Of a DNA stretch of 20,350 nt, positions 1 through 6,505 are shown one piece after another. The stretch is from Spirochaetia bacterium (GTDB lineage: Bacteria; Spirochaetota; Spirochaetia; Treponematales; Treponemataceae), in contig CAAGIS010000003.1 of the NCBI GenBank assembly GCA_900769985.1, positions 1-20,350 of the forward strand, read 5' to 3'. The position numbers and the translations under genes were made by a program. Below the pieces are notes generated by a model, which did no database searches, had not been told where the DNA came from, and saw only the letters and a list, made by a program, of their open reading frames with translations. The number at the start of each line of letters is the position of its first letter. Position 1 is the first letter of the stretch.

Positions 1-100
1 GTAGTGTCTCCTTTTTGCATGAGGTAATGTCATGCTTTGTTTTAGTTTTATGCAATTGTAGGACTAAATCCTCGATTTTTGCAAACCTGTGAGGCACTAC
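1..100. repeat. 100-bp block bounded by an inverted repeat
   Basis: The first ten bases (GTAGTGTCTC) and bases 91-100 (GAGGCACTAC) are reverse complements apart from one G·T position. Inside lies a smaller inverted repeat, GCATGA (17-22) and TCATGC (30-35). The right end runs into the truncated Rhs reading frame and supplies its TTG start. Two 10-base words of this block (58-67 and 74-83) recur as reverse complements at 1142-1151 and 1175-1184, so it may belong to a dispersed family. The left boundary is the window edge, so the true extent is unknown. Confidence 0.4.
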
Positions 101-771
101 ATATTGTTCTGTATCACTACGCGGGGAATAACCCGGTACGCTATATAGACCCCACAGGTGCTTTTAATTGGGATACAAATACTATTGAAGCCGGTGACAC
201 ATTAAACCAGATTGCAGAGGATTGTAATGCAAGATATGGTACAAACTATACGGCTGATGATTTGCAAGGGTTAAATTCTGATACAATAACTGATAAAGAT
301 AAAATATATGCTGGAAATCATTTAAATCTTGGAACAGCTGAAGATGTTCAAAAACGTGTTGCTGAATACAAACAGAGAGCAACCATACAAGTTCCTCAAA
401 AAAACGGACTTGCTTCATTATCTGTAGAAAAAAATCAAAATGCACTGTCTTCATGGTGGTCAAAAAAAACAGGAGAAAGATTGACTGATAGTGAAGTAAG
501 AGTTCAAAAATCTATTGGTATAACTGAAATGATTATAGGACCAACTATCGGTACTGTTGGATGTGTTCAAACTGGTGGTCAGAGTGTTTTGTTTGGATAT
601 TATGTTATGGCTGACGGTGCATTTATGGTAGCAAAAGCGGAAGAAGGAGTAAAAGCTATACCAGGAGTTTTTTTCTTAAATTTATTATGTCCTGTTGCAG
701 GAACCGCAAATAATGTTCCTGTAGTTGTAGAATATAATATGTCACCATTACCAGTCGGAAAATATAGGTAG
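79..771 (+). CDS. Orphan C-terminal end of an Rhs/YD-repeat toxin (5'-truncated) with a LysM-like segment
   Basis: This is a 230-residue frame whose start is a TTG without a ribosome site; the frame is already open from base 46. Residues 12-27 (YHYAGNNPVRYIDPTG) match the hallmark at the end of the Rhs-associated core. Normally more than a thousand residues of YD repeats precede it; here they are missing, so this is a displaced tip or a 5'-decayed gene. Residues about 32-84 resemble a LysM fold: a GDTLNQIA motif, then an Asn-containing middle part and an IYAGNHLNLG end. The remaining 145 or so residues hold hydrophobic stretches (about 148-185 and 193-205) and match no toxin family I recognise. 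In Rhs proteins this position holds the variable toxin domain. A small membrane-protein gene follows after 8 bp, as expected for a toxin-immunity pair. It may be untranslated; the Rhs assignment itself is firm. Confidence 0.6.
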   Translation: MQTCEALHIVLYHYAGNNPVRYIDPTGAFNWDTNTIEAGDTLNQIAEDCNARYGTNYTADDLQGLNSDTITDKDKIYAGNHLNLGTAEDVQKRVAEYKQRATIQVPQKNGLASLSVEKNQNALSSWWSKKTGERLTDSEVRVQKSIGITEMIIGPTIGTVGCVQTGGQSVLFGYYVMADGAFMVAKAEEGVKAIPGVFFLNLLCPVAGTANNVPVVVEYNMSPLPVGKYR

Positions 772-779
772 GAATACTT

Positions 780-1007
780 ATGAAGTATGTTGGATTGTTA
801 ATTCTGCTGACCTTCTTTATTCAAAGTACAGTAGCTTCTATTAAAGATATAAAGTTTGGAAAACAAGTGTCAGAGTCTGATAAACCTGAAGAGATTGAAA
901 AAAAGAAAGCTGCTTTAAAAAGGGGAATTGTCGGTATAATTCTTGAAACGCTGGCATTATTATGGATTGGAATAATGTTACTGTATTTTAGTTTTATTCC
1001 TGCATAA
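780..1007 (+). CDS. Small two-helix membrane protein, candidate immunity protein
   Basis: The product has 75 residues. A hydrophobic N-terminal helix (about 4-20) could be a membrane anchor or signal peptide. A charged middle part rich in Lys and Glu (about 30-49) and a second hydrophobic helix (about 51-72) follow. The ATG is preceded by a GGTAGGAA ribosome site. The gene starts 8 bp after the Rhs tip and probably shares its mRNA. No family is recognised. Its position directly behind a polymorphic toxin end makes an immunity role plausible, and a membrane protein would fit a toxin with hydrophobic segments. This is inference from gene order alone. Confidence 0.55.
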   Translation: MKYVGLLILLTFFIQSTVASIKDIKFGKQVSESDKPEEIEKKKAALKRGIVGIILETLALLWIGIMLLYFSFIPA

Positions 1008-1009
1008 TG

Positions 1010-1265
1010 ATACTAGTTCTTCTTCCTGATTAATTAAAATTGATTGGGACAGATGTAAAACTAGAAAAATTTATGCAAACTGAATTATTCTTTTGCACAC
1101 CCCACATCTAGTGTTTTTCGCCTTCCCGCAAATTCAGTTTGTTAGTCCTACAAATAAGCATTTGTGGGAAGAAGTGCAAAAATCCGTGCCCCTGTGAACA
1201 GCCTCACGCATATTTTTTTTTCAGCAATTTACGTATTTTCTGAAAAATTCTGTTTTATAAAATAT
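1010..1265. repeat. Non-coding spacer with a long inverted repeat
   Basis: I see no credible gene between 1010 and 1337. The main structure is an 11-bp inverted repeat, TTCCCGCAAAT (1123-1133) against ATTTGTGGGAA (1160-1170). It pairs fully as RNA with one G·U and encloses a 26-base loop. The loop contains TTAGTCCTAC, the reverse complement of a word at 58-67. A further shared word lies at 1175-1184, and GCCTCAC at 1201-1207 mirrors 89-95. A T-run (1212-1220) follows. The pattern suggests a repeated extragenic element rather than a terminator. Confidence 0.4.
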
Positions 1266-1330
1266 TTTGTAAAAGTCATAGTTTATGTTTGTAAAAGTCG
1301 ATGTTAAAAATAATTCTTTTGACTTACAAT
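1266..1330 (+). promoter_or_regulatory. xre upstream region: direct repeats and a start-proximal -10
   Basis: The 12-mer TTTGTAAAAGTC occurs at 1266-1277 and again at 1288-1299, 22 bp apart, which is about two helical turns. That spacing suits a regulator dimer binding one face of the DNA. A -10-like TACAAT (1325-1330) ends only 7 bases before the ATG at 1338, so the transcript would begin at or next to the start codon. The sequence before it, GACTTACAA, is a partial inverse of the repeats. No good -35 is seen. Self-regulation by the XRE protein is an inference. Confidence 0.4.
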
Positions 1331-1337
1331 TTAATAC

Positions 1338-1772
1338 ATGAACGGAAATAGAGATTTTGCTAGCAATGTTGGAAAAAACTTACAGTTGTTAAGAAAACAA
1401 TATCATCTTACACAAGCGCAACTTGCAGAAAGATTAGAAGTTTCTGTTTCCCATATTGCTAACATTGAGCGGGAGGAAACTTCGATAAGCCTTTCTCTTG
1501 TGCAAAAAATAATTGACCTTTTTGGAATTACTCCTAATGACCTTTTGCTTGAAAAAACTTCTGAAAGTTCCGGAGAAAATTCTCCGCAGGAAAAACTAAG
1601 GCAAATTCTTACTAAACGACTTGATTCTGCAGCATATTTGATTTATTCCGATATAATAGAAATGAAAAAAGAAGTTGACGAAAAATCAGAAGCAGAAAAT
1701 TTTTATTCAATGAAAATACGTGGCAGGGAAACTTTTTCTGCTATTGCTGACAGCGAAAGAAAAAGTAAATAA
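1338..1772 (+). CDS. XRE-family (Cro/C1-type HTH) transcriptional regulator
   Basis: This is a 144-residue DNA-binding protein. Residues about 12-68 form a Cro/C1-type helix-turn-helix: a LLRKQYHLTQAQLAERL first half, a recognition segment VSVSHIANIER, and a closing LVQKIIDLFGITPNDLL. The remaining 75 residues are polar and charged without a recognisable effector domain, so the length fits a compact single-domain regulator. There is no ribosome site before the ATG, and the nearest -10 lies 7 bases upstream, which suggests a leaderless transcript. The paired 12-mers upstream are candidate self-operators. It lies between the Rhs remnant and the tRNA cluster and could be a relic of a mobile element or a housekeeping regulator; the sequence does not decide. 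Confidence 0.85.
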   Translation: MNGNRDFASNVGKNLQLLRKQYHLTQAQLAERLEVSVSHIANIEREETSISLSLVQKIIDLFGITPNDLLLEKTSESSGENSPQEKLRQILTKRLDSAAYLIYSDIIEMKKEVDEKSEAENFYSMKIRGRETFSAIADSERKSK

Positions 1773-1787
1773 ATTTTAATCTACTTA

Positions 1788-1817
1788 TTGACAAAGGGCT
1801 TTAAAATATGTTACCTT
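1788..1817 (+). promoter_or_regulatory. Candidate promoter of the tRNA cluster
   Basis: A perfect -35 (TTGACA, 1788-1793) is followed after 18 bases by a weak -10 (TACCTT, 1812-1817). Transcription would start at about 1824, some 9 bases before the first tRNA. The -35 is convincing; the -10 is only a partial match. Confidence 0.45.
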
Positions 1818-1832
1818 TGGATTGCAACATTA

Positions 1833-1919
1833 GGAGCGATACCAAAGCGGTCGTACTGGGGCGGTCTTGAAAACCGTTGTGCCTTTCGGGTACCGGGGGT
1901 TCGAATCCCTCTCGCTCCG
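1833..1919 (+). tRNA. tRNA-Ser (anticodon TGA)
   Basis: The acceptor stem GGAGCGA (1833-1839) pairs with TCGCTCC (1912-1918), with a G discriminator at 1919. The anticodon loop CTTGAAA on a GCGGT/ACCGT stem gives TGA. A long variable arm and GGTTCGAATCC complete a class II serine tRNA. The 3' CCA is not encoded. Confidence 0.95.
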
Positions 1920-1927
1920 AATAACAA

Positions 1928-2012
1928 GGAAGCGTGGTAGAGCGGTAATACAACGGATTGCTAATCCGTCGGTTCCATCAGGGCCGGGCAGGTTCAACTC
2001 CTGTCGCTTCCG
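1928..2012 (+). tRNA. tRNA-Ser (anticodon GCT)
   Basis: The acceptor stem GGAAGCG (1928-1934) pairs with CGCTTCC (2005-2011), with a G discriminator. The anticodon loop TTGCTAA on an ACGGA/TCCGT stem gives GCT. A long variable arm marks it as a class II serine tRNA. It lies 8 bases after the previous tRNA and is probably cotranscribed. The 3' CCA is not encoded. Confidence 0.95.
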
Positions 2013-2037
2013 ATTTCTCTACGGTTGCAAATTATTT

Positions 2038-2112
2038 GAGGCTATAGCTCAGCTGGATTAGAGCATCACCCTGCGGAGGTGAGGGTCGCACGTTCGAATC
2101 GTGTTAGCCTCG
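2038..2112 (+). tRNA. tRNA-Arg (anticodon GCG)
   Basis: The acceptor stem GAGGCTA (2038-2044) pairs with TAGCCTC (2105-2111). The anticodon loop CTGCGGA on a TCACC/GGTGA stem gives GCG, reading CGC and CGU. The D-loop has the GGA pattern with A20, a known arginine identity element. Most bacteria instead read this box with an inosine-modified ACG tRNA. The 3' CCA is not encoded. Confidence 0.92.
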
Positions 2113-2178
2113 ACTTTTTCTGTTTCAGTTACAGCTGGTTTCCAAACAATAAAATCAAGTATATATTTTCTATTCCCC

Positions 2179-2207
2179 TTTAAATAAACTCAACAATTCA
2201 TTACAAT
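2179..2207 (+). promoter_or_regulatory. Candidate proS promoter, close to the start codon
   Basis: TTTAAA (2179-2184), 17 bases, then TACAAT (2202-2207). Transcription would begin at about 2214, two or three bases before the ATG, so the mRNA would be nearly leaderless. This agrees with the absence of a ribosome site. A three-codon frame, ATG CCA CTA TGA (2209-2220), overlaps the proS start but would lie mostly upstream of this start point. Confidence 0.45.
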
Positions 2208-2216
2208 AATGCCACT

Positions 2217-4031
2217 ATGAAAAGTTCACAGTTTTTAATCAGTACATTAAGGGAATCTCCTTCTGATGCTGTTATTTCAAGCCATCAGCTTATGATGCGT
2301 TCAGGTATGATTCGTAAGCTTGGAAATGGTCTTTATTCTTATATGCCGATTGGGTTGCGTTCTTTGCGCAAAGTAGAAAAAATCATTCGTGAAGAATTAG
2401 ATGCTGCAGGTCTTTTGGAAATGAAGCCTACTGTAATTCAGCCCGGAGAACTTTGGAAAGAATCTGGTCGCTGGAATACTATGGGGGATGAAATGCTAAA
2501 ACCCCAAAACCGCGGCGGTCAGGATATGGTTGTAAGTCCTACTGCGGAAGAAGCTTTTACAGCGTTGATTCGCGAGGGGTTGAGCAGTTATAAACAGCTT
2601 CCGGTTATCGTATATCAGATTAATACAAAATATCGTGACGAAATCCGTCCGCGTTATGGTGTAATGCGTGGTCGTGAATTTACGATGATGGATGCATATT
2701 CTTTTGATGCAGACCAAAAGTCTCTTGATGAGTCTTATGAAAAATGCGCAAAGGCATACCGCAGGATTTTCAAGCGGCTTGGTTTGAATACGATTTCTGT
2801 TAAGGCTGATACTGGCGCAATGGGTGGTTCTGGTTCAGAAGAATTTATGGTCGAAAGCGAAGTCGGAGATGATACTTTGATTCTCTGCCCTGGATGTGGT
2901 TACGCTGCAAATGTCGAAAAGGCTACCTGCAAAAATGATGTTGCCGTTGACAAAGACAGAAATCCGCAGAAGCCGACTGACAAACATTACGAGAAAATTC
3001 CTACTCCTGACGTAAAGACAATCGATGACCTTGCAGAATTTTTAAAAACAAATACACAGAGTTTTATCAAGACTTTGATTTATAAAGTAACAAACTGTTC
3101 TGTTGATTTATCTCAGGCTGAATGTTGCAAAGACCTTAAAAAAGTTTCAGAGGGCAGTACTTCTTATTACCCTGAATGTTTTGTTGCAGTATGTATTCGC
3201 GGTGATTTGGACGTAAATGAGGCTAAACTCTGTTCAGCATTAAAAGCAAGCGAAGTTGAACTTGCTTCGGAAGAAGATGTTGTAAGAATTACGACTGCTC
3301 CTGTTGGATTTGCAGGTCCTGTAAATCTTGTAAATGCACCTGTTGTCTGTGATGAAAGTGTAATGACTATGCACGATGCAGTAACTGGTGGACTTGAAAA
3401 GGACGTTCACTTTATTCATGTTGAACCTTCAAGAGATTTTACTCCGTTTATGACTTGTGATGTTCGTGTCGTAGTTCCCGGTGACAAATGTCCTGATTGC
3501 GGCGGAACTTTCTATTCAAAAAAAGGAAATGAACTTGGTCATATTTTTAAGCTTGGAGATAAATATACAAAGTCAATGCATGTTTCGTTCCTTGACCAGA
3601 GCGGAAAGCCTGTTACTCCTATAATGGGTTGTTACGGAATCGGCGTTGACAGAACTCTTGCAAGCATTATTGAAGGTCATCACGACGAAAACGGAATTAT
3701 CTGGACGATGAGTACTGCCCCATTCCACGTTGTAATTGTTCCTATTAAATATGACGGCACGATGAAAGAAGCATGCGACAGGCTTTATGACGAACTTACT
3801 TCAAAAGGAATAGAAGTAATGCTTGATGACAGAAACGAACGTCCCGGCGTAAAATTTGCAGATGCAGATTTAATCGGATATCCTGTCCGTGTCGTTATCG
3901 GCGACAAAAATCTTCCTAATGTTGAAGTAAAACTCAGAAATCAGAAAGAGGCAGAACTTATACCTCTTGAATCTGCTGCAGAAAAAATCAGTGCAGTTGT
4001 AAATGCAGAAATTGCAAAATTGAATTCGTAA
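2217..4031 (+). CDS. proS: Prolyl-tRNA synthetase, bacterial type with editing insertion
   Basis: This cytoplasmic enzyme charges tRNA-Pro with proline using ATP. The 604-residue product has the usual bacterial length. Class II motif 2 is at 139-163 (YRDEIRPR, then GREFTMMDAYSF), and motif 3 is GIGVDRTL at 474-481. Between them lies the insertion (about 230-405) that in bacterial ProS forms the YbaK-like domain removing mischarged Ala-tRNA-Pro. Cys pairs CPGC (224-227) and CPDC (425-428) flank it. The C-terminal part (about 500-604) is the anticodon-binding domain. The ATG at 2217 begins the standard MKSSQFLISTLRE opening and has no Shine-Dalgarno sequence. The next gene starts 6 bp after the stop, so the two are probably cotranscribed. 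Confidence 0.97.
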   Translation: MKSSQFLISTLRESPSDAVISSHQLMMRSGMIRKLGNGLYSYMPIGLRSLRKVEKIIREELDAAGLLEMKPTVIQPGELWKESGRWNTMGDEMLKPQNRGGQDMVVSPTAEEAFTALIREGLSSYKQLPVIVYQINTKYRDEIRPRYGVMRGREFTMMDAYSFDADQKSLDESYEKCAKAYRRIFKRLGLNTISVKADTGAMGGSGSEEFMVESEVGDDTLILCPGCGYAANVEKATCKNDVAVDKDRNPQKPTDKHYEKIPTPDVKTIDDLAEFLKTNTQSFIKTLIYKVTNCSVDLSQAECCKDLKKVSEGSTSYYPECFVAVCIRGDLDVNEAKLCSALKASEVELASEEDVVRITTAPVGFAGPVNLVNAPVVCDESVMTMHDAVTGGLEKDVHFIHVEPSRDFTPFMTCDVRVVVPGDKCPDCGGTFYSKKGNELGHIFKLGDKYTKSMHVSFLDQSGKPVTPIMGCYGIGVDRTLASIIEGHHDENGIIWTMSTAPFHVVIVPIKYDGTMKEACDRLYDELTSKGIEVMLDDRNERPGVKFADADLIGYPVRVVIGDKNLPNVEVKLRNQKEAELIPLESAAEKISAVVNAEIAKLNS

Positions 4032-4037
4032 GGTAAG

Positions 4038-5147
4038 GTGAAAAGGACTATGAAAAAAAATCTGACAGCGGTTTTCTTGTTTTGTATTTTTGCGATGGCT
4101 GTTCATGCTGTTCCGGGAACGGAGCATTTTATAAAAGATAATTCAGGTGAATATGTTTATTACGAAGATTTTTCTTTTAACAGAAAATCGTATGTCGGAT
4201 TTTTGACTTATGACGAGGGAACTTTTGCAGTGCGTTATTTTGCTCCTGCGACAGAAACTCTTCCTTATAAAAACATCGAACTTCTTTTTACGATTGATAC
4301 TTCAAAAGATTATATCGATATGACTGGCGAAAGGTTTTTAACTCCGATTCTGCAGGAGGATACGGAAATCGTAAATTATATTCATGATTTGGTTTATGAG
4401 TTTTCTGTCCGCAGAAAAAGGGCAGGGCTAATTTCGCCAGAAGTTGAAAAAGACAAAACGCAGAATCCTGATGTTCAGTATGTAGAGTCTTCAAATTTTA
4501 TGGACAGCGGATTTTTTAAGACAGAGACTTTTGACCAGTTTGGCGGAAAAGTCTGTATTTGTTATGATTATCTTGTTCCTGTTTTTAATATTAAAAAAAT
4601 TGAAAGCAGTGCAGGAGAACCTTTGTTTGTTGCCGTTGCTTCCGGGATTTTAAAATCTTCTGATGACAGGAGTTTTTCTGATTTTAAAATAATTCCTTCT
4701 GCCAATAATAAAAAAGTTCATAAGGCAAAGATTAAAAAGCCAAAAACAGCTGTTTTTGAAGTAGAAAAGACAAAACTGACTCTGGACGAAAACTGGAGTA
4801 GGGCAGGGCAGCTACAGAATCTATTTTTTTACGGTGATGCGGCAATGCTTCGTGTCGGAACAATCGAGGCAGATGATTTTTATCTTTATTTAAAAACGGC
4901 ACTGCTTTCTTCTTCGGAATCTTTTTTGCCTTGGGATAAAATTTCTGTTGTAAAAGAGAAAAACCGCATTAGTGTTTATTCAACTAATTATACTGGCAAA
5001 AATGATTACCGGGTTGTAAACTCGTTTATGCTTTCAAACAGTCTGCTTGATGAAGGCGAAAACGCACTGCTTTCTTTTTCTGTTTCAGTTGCAGATTACG
5101 AAAGTAACAGGAAATATTTTTCTGATGTGCTTAAAAACTGGAAATGA
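4038..5147 (+). CDS. Secreted protein of unknown function downstream of proS
   Basis: The 369-residue product starts with a classical signal peptide: a basic MKRTMKKN, a hydrophobic core to about residue 23, and a VHA-VPG cleavage context. The mature part is mixed polar with many Lys and aromatic residues. It has no transmembrane helix, and its two-part pattern looks beta-rich (about 30-205 and 245-369, joined by a Lys-rich linker around 225-240). I recognise no family. Two starts are possible: GTG at 4038, behind TAAGG, and ATG at 4050, which has AAAGGA only two bases upstream; both keep the signal peptide. It follows proS by 6 bp. A periplasmic or outer-surface location is inferred. Confidence 0.75.
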   Translation: MKRTMKKNLTAVFLFCIFAMAVHAVPGTEHFIKDNSGEYVYYEDFSFNRKSYVGFLTYDEGTFAVRYFAPATETLPYKNIELLFTIDTSKDYIDMTGERFLTPILQEDTEIVNYIHDLVYEFSVRRKRAGLISPEVEKDKTQNPDVQYVESSNFMDSGFFKTETFDQFGGKVCICYDYLVPVFNIKKIESSAGEPLFVAVASGILKSSDDRSFSDFKIIPSANNKKVHKAKIKKPKTAVFEVEKTKLTLDENWSRAGQLQNLFFYGDAAMLRVGTIEADDFYLYLKTALLSSSESFLPWDKISVVKEKNRISVYSTNYTGKNDYRVVNSFMLSNSLLDEGENALLSFSVSVADYESNRKYFSDVLKNWK

Positions 5148-5169
5148 AATTAGCTACATTCAAGGTTAA

Positions 5170-5203
5170 CACTGAAAAATCCTCAGGTAGGATTTATTCA
5201 GTG
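5170..5203 (+). terminator. Strong hairpin after the secreted-protein gene
   Basis: CACTGAAAAATCCT (5170-5183) and the 15 bases 5189-5203 form a 14-bp stem with one bulge around a 5-base loop. It lies 23 bp after the stop codon. The T-run expected of an intrinsic terminator is weak (GGTTTCT), so it may end transcription poorly or protect the 3' end. The rest of 5204-5382 is very AT-rich, with no gene visible. Confidence 0.55.
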
Positions 5204-5382
5204 GTTTCTAAGGTGGAGAAAATTAATTTTTGCGCAACAAAATTACTTTTTTAGTATAAAAAGTGAATTTTGTTATATATATATTAAAAATTCAAATCTA
5301 TAATAGATGAAATAGTAGGAAAATGTTATAAAAACATTACTGTAAAAATTTAAGAATTTTTGCATAAATTTAAAATAAAAAT

Positions 5383-5410
5383 TTGACAGAATGGAAAAAA
5401 GTAATATAAT
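5383..5410 (+). promoter_or_regulatory. Consensus promoter of the first lacI gene (leaderless start)
   Basis: A perfect -35 TTGACA (5383-5388), a 16-base spacer and a perfect -10 TATAAT (5405-5410). The predicted transcription start is about 5417-5418, exactly at the in-frame ATG at 5418. The ATG at 5391 lies inside the promoter and cannot be the main start. AT-rich DNA upstream could act as an UP element. Confidence 0.85.
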
Positions 5411-5417
5411 AGAGAAT

Positions 5418-6425
5418 ATGAACAACCGGTTGCGCAGTTCAAAAAAGATTACAATGCTTGATATTGCAAATGAACTGAATGTTTCAAAAACTACTGTTTC
5501 GAGGGCAATATCTGGGAGGGGCAGAATAGGTAAGGAAACCCGGGAAAAGGTATTAAACTATATCGGGACTTTGGGTTATACGCCTAATAATATTGCGCGC
5601 GGGCTGGCTAGTTCCAAGACATATAATATCGGAGTAATTATCCCTGATAACAAAGATGGTGGAGAGGCACCGTTTTTTAAAGCTGCATTGGTTGGAATTA
5701 CCGAGGCTGCTGTAAGACAGGATTATGACACTGTTCTGGTTGTCGTAAATGATGATGACATATCAGGTTTGGAAAGGCTTGTTGCAAACAGAAAGGTTGA
5801 TGGAATTGTACTTACAAGAACAGACAGTTCTGGAAAAATAATTCCTTATCTTAAAAGCCACAATATGCCTTTTATTCTGATAGGTACTAACAAGGATTCT
5901 GACATTCTGCAGATTGACAGTAATCAGAAAGCCGGCTGTGAAACTTTGATTTTAAATCTTTTGGAAAGAGGCGTAAAATCAATCGCTTATCTTGCAGGCA
6001 TAAAAAAGCACAGTATCGAAAACGTCAGGTACGAAGGTTTTGAATCTGCGTTTAAGAAGAAAAAGGTTGCTTTTAGAAAAGATTTGGTTTATTGGAATTC
6101 AATGTCTGAACTTGATGCAATTTTAGATGATATAATTGAAAAAAAAGTTGAATGTATTGCATGTTCAGATGATACTATTTGCATAAAAGTTATGGAATTG
6201 CTCCGGGTAAAAAAAGTTGCAGTTCCTAGAAAAATGCAGGTTGTTTCTTTTTTTGACAGCGTTCAGCTTGAAAAGAACGAAATACCTGTTACGGCTTTGC
6301 ACATTGACACGAAAGAGTTGAGCGTAAAAGCCGGGAATCTTTTGATAGATTCTATAAATGGCATAAAAACCGAGAAAAGCAATTTGTTAGATTGCACGGT
6401 TTTGTATAGAGATTCATCCCGTTAA
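5418..6425 (+). CDS. ganR: LacI-family regulator of the galactan locus (GanR-like)
   Basis: This is a 335-residue cytoplasmic repressor-type regulator. The helix-turn-helix is at 12-31 (ITMLDIANELNVSKTTVSRA), and the hinge helix at 57-66 (NNIARGLASS) has the usual leucine for minor-groove insertion. A periplasmic-binding-protein-like sensor domain (about 70-335) follows. The ATG at 5418 is chosen because a consensus promoter overlaps the ATG at 5391. It heads a same-strand block with binding protein, permeases and GH53 galactanase, the order known for ganR-ganS in Bacillus, so the inducer is probably a galacto-oligosaccharide. The operator in its first codons predicts self-repression. The family call is certain; the gan assignment rests on context. 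Confidence 0.9.
   Translation: MNNRLRSSKKITMLDIANELNVSKTTVSRAISGRGRIGKETREKVLNYIGTLGYTPNNIARGLASSKTYNIGVIIPDNKDGGEAPFFKAALVGITEAAVRQDYDTVLVVVNDDDISGLERLVANRKVDGIVLTRTDSSGKIIPYLKSHNMPFILIGTNKDSDILQIDSNQKAGCETLILNLLERGVKSIAYLAGIKKHSIENVRYEGFESAFKKKKVAFRKDLVYWNSMSELDAILDDIIEKKVECIACSDDTICIKVMELLRVKKVAVPRKMQVVSFFDSVQLEKNEIPVTALHIDTKELSVKAGNLLIDSINGIKTEKSNLLDCTVLYRDSSR
5420..5435. promoter_or_regulatory. LacI-type operator inside the start of lacI
   Basis: The central CAACCGGTTG (5423-5432) is a perfect palindrome with the CpG centre typical of LacI-family operators. The 16-mer fits GCGCAACCGGTTGCGC at 14 of 16 positions; its right half GGTTGCGC is perfect. It lies at about +3 to +18, so bound repressor would block transcription of its own gene. 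It also encodes residues 2-6 (NNRLR). Related sites are at 12113-12128 and 12226-12241. Confidence 0.8.
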
Positions 6426-6439
6426 ATTTCGGTATGAAT

Positions 6440-6465
6440 GAGATATTTGCGTTTGTGAATATCTC
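6440..6465 (+). other. Stem-loop between lacI and the binding-protein gene
   Basis: GAGATATT (6440-6447) and AATATCTC (6458-6465) form a perfect 8-bp stem with a 10-base loop. An imperfect T-rich stretch (6473-6484) follows. No separate promoter is obvious between 6426 and 6505, so transcription of the transporter may depend on reading through this structure, or the hairpin may set the 5' end of a processed mRNA. Confidence 0.4.
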
Positions 6466-6505
6466 AAAATATATGTGTTTTTTTCAAAAAAGGAGGATTT
6501 TTTTT

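Noticed and set aside
1867..2061. Open frame across the tRNA cluster
   Set aside because: It runs through tRNA-Ser(TGA), tRNA-Ser(GCT) and part of tRNA-Arg; the tRNA structures fully explain the sequence.
5230..5237. TTGCGCAA palindrome as another LacI operator
   Set aside because: It lacks the CCGG centre of the three good sites, and an 8-base palindrome in this AT-rich spacer is weak evidence.
5299..5304. A second TATAAT upstream of the first lacI gene
   Set aside because: No -35 at a suitable distance; the promoter at 5383-5410 is far better.
5391..5417. Upstream ATG as the start of the first lacI gene
   Set aside because: It lies inside the promoter, between -35 and -10; the ATG at 5418 gives the normal LacI N-terminus.
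6434..6505. N-terminal extension of the first binding protein
   Set aside because: No ribosome site there, and the extension would precede a perfect lipoprotein signal peptide that begins right behind AGGAGG.
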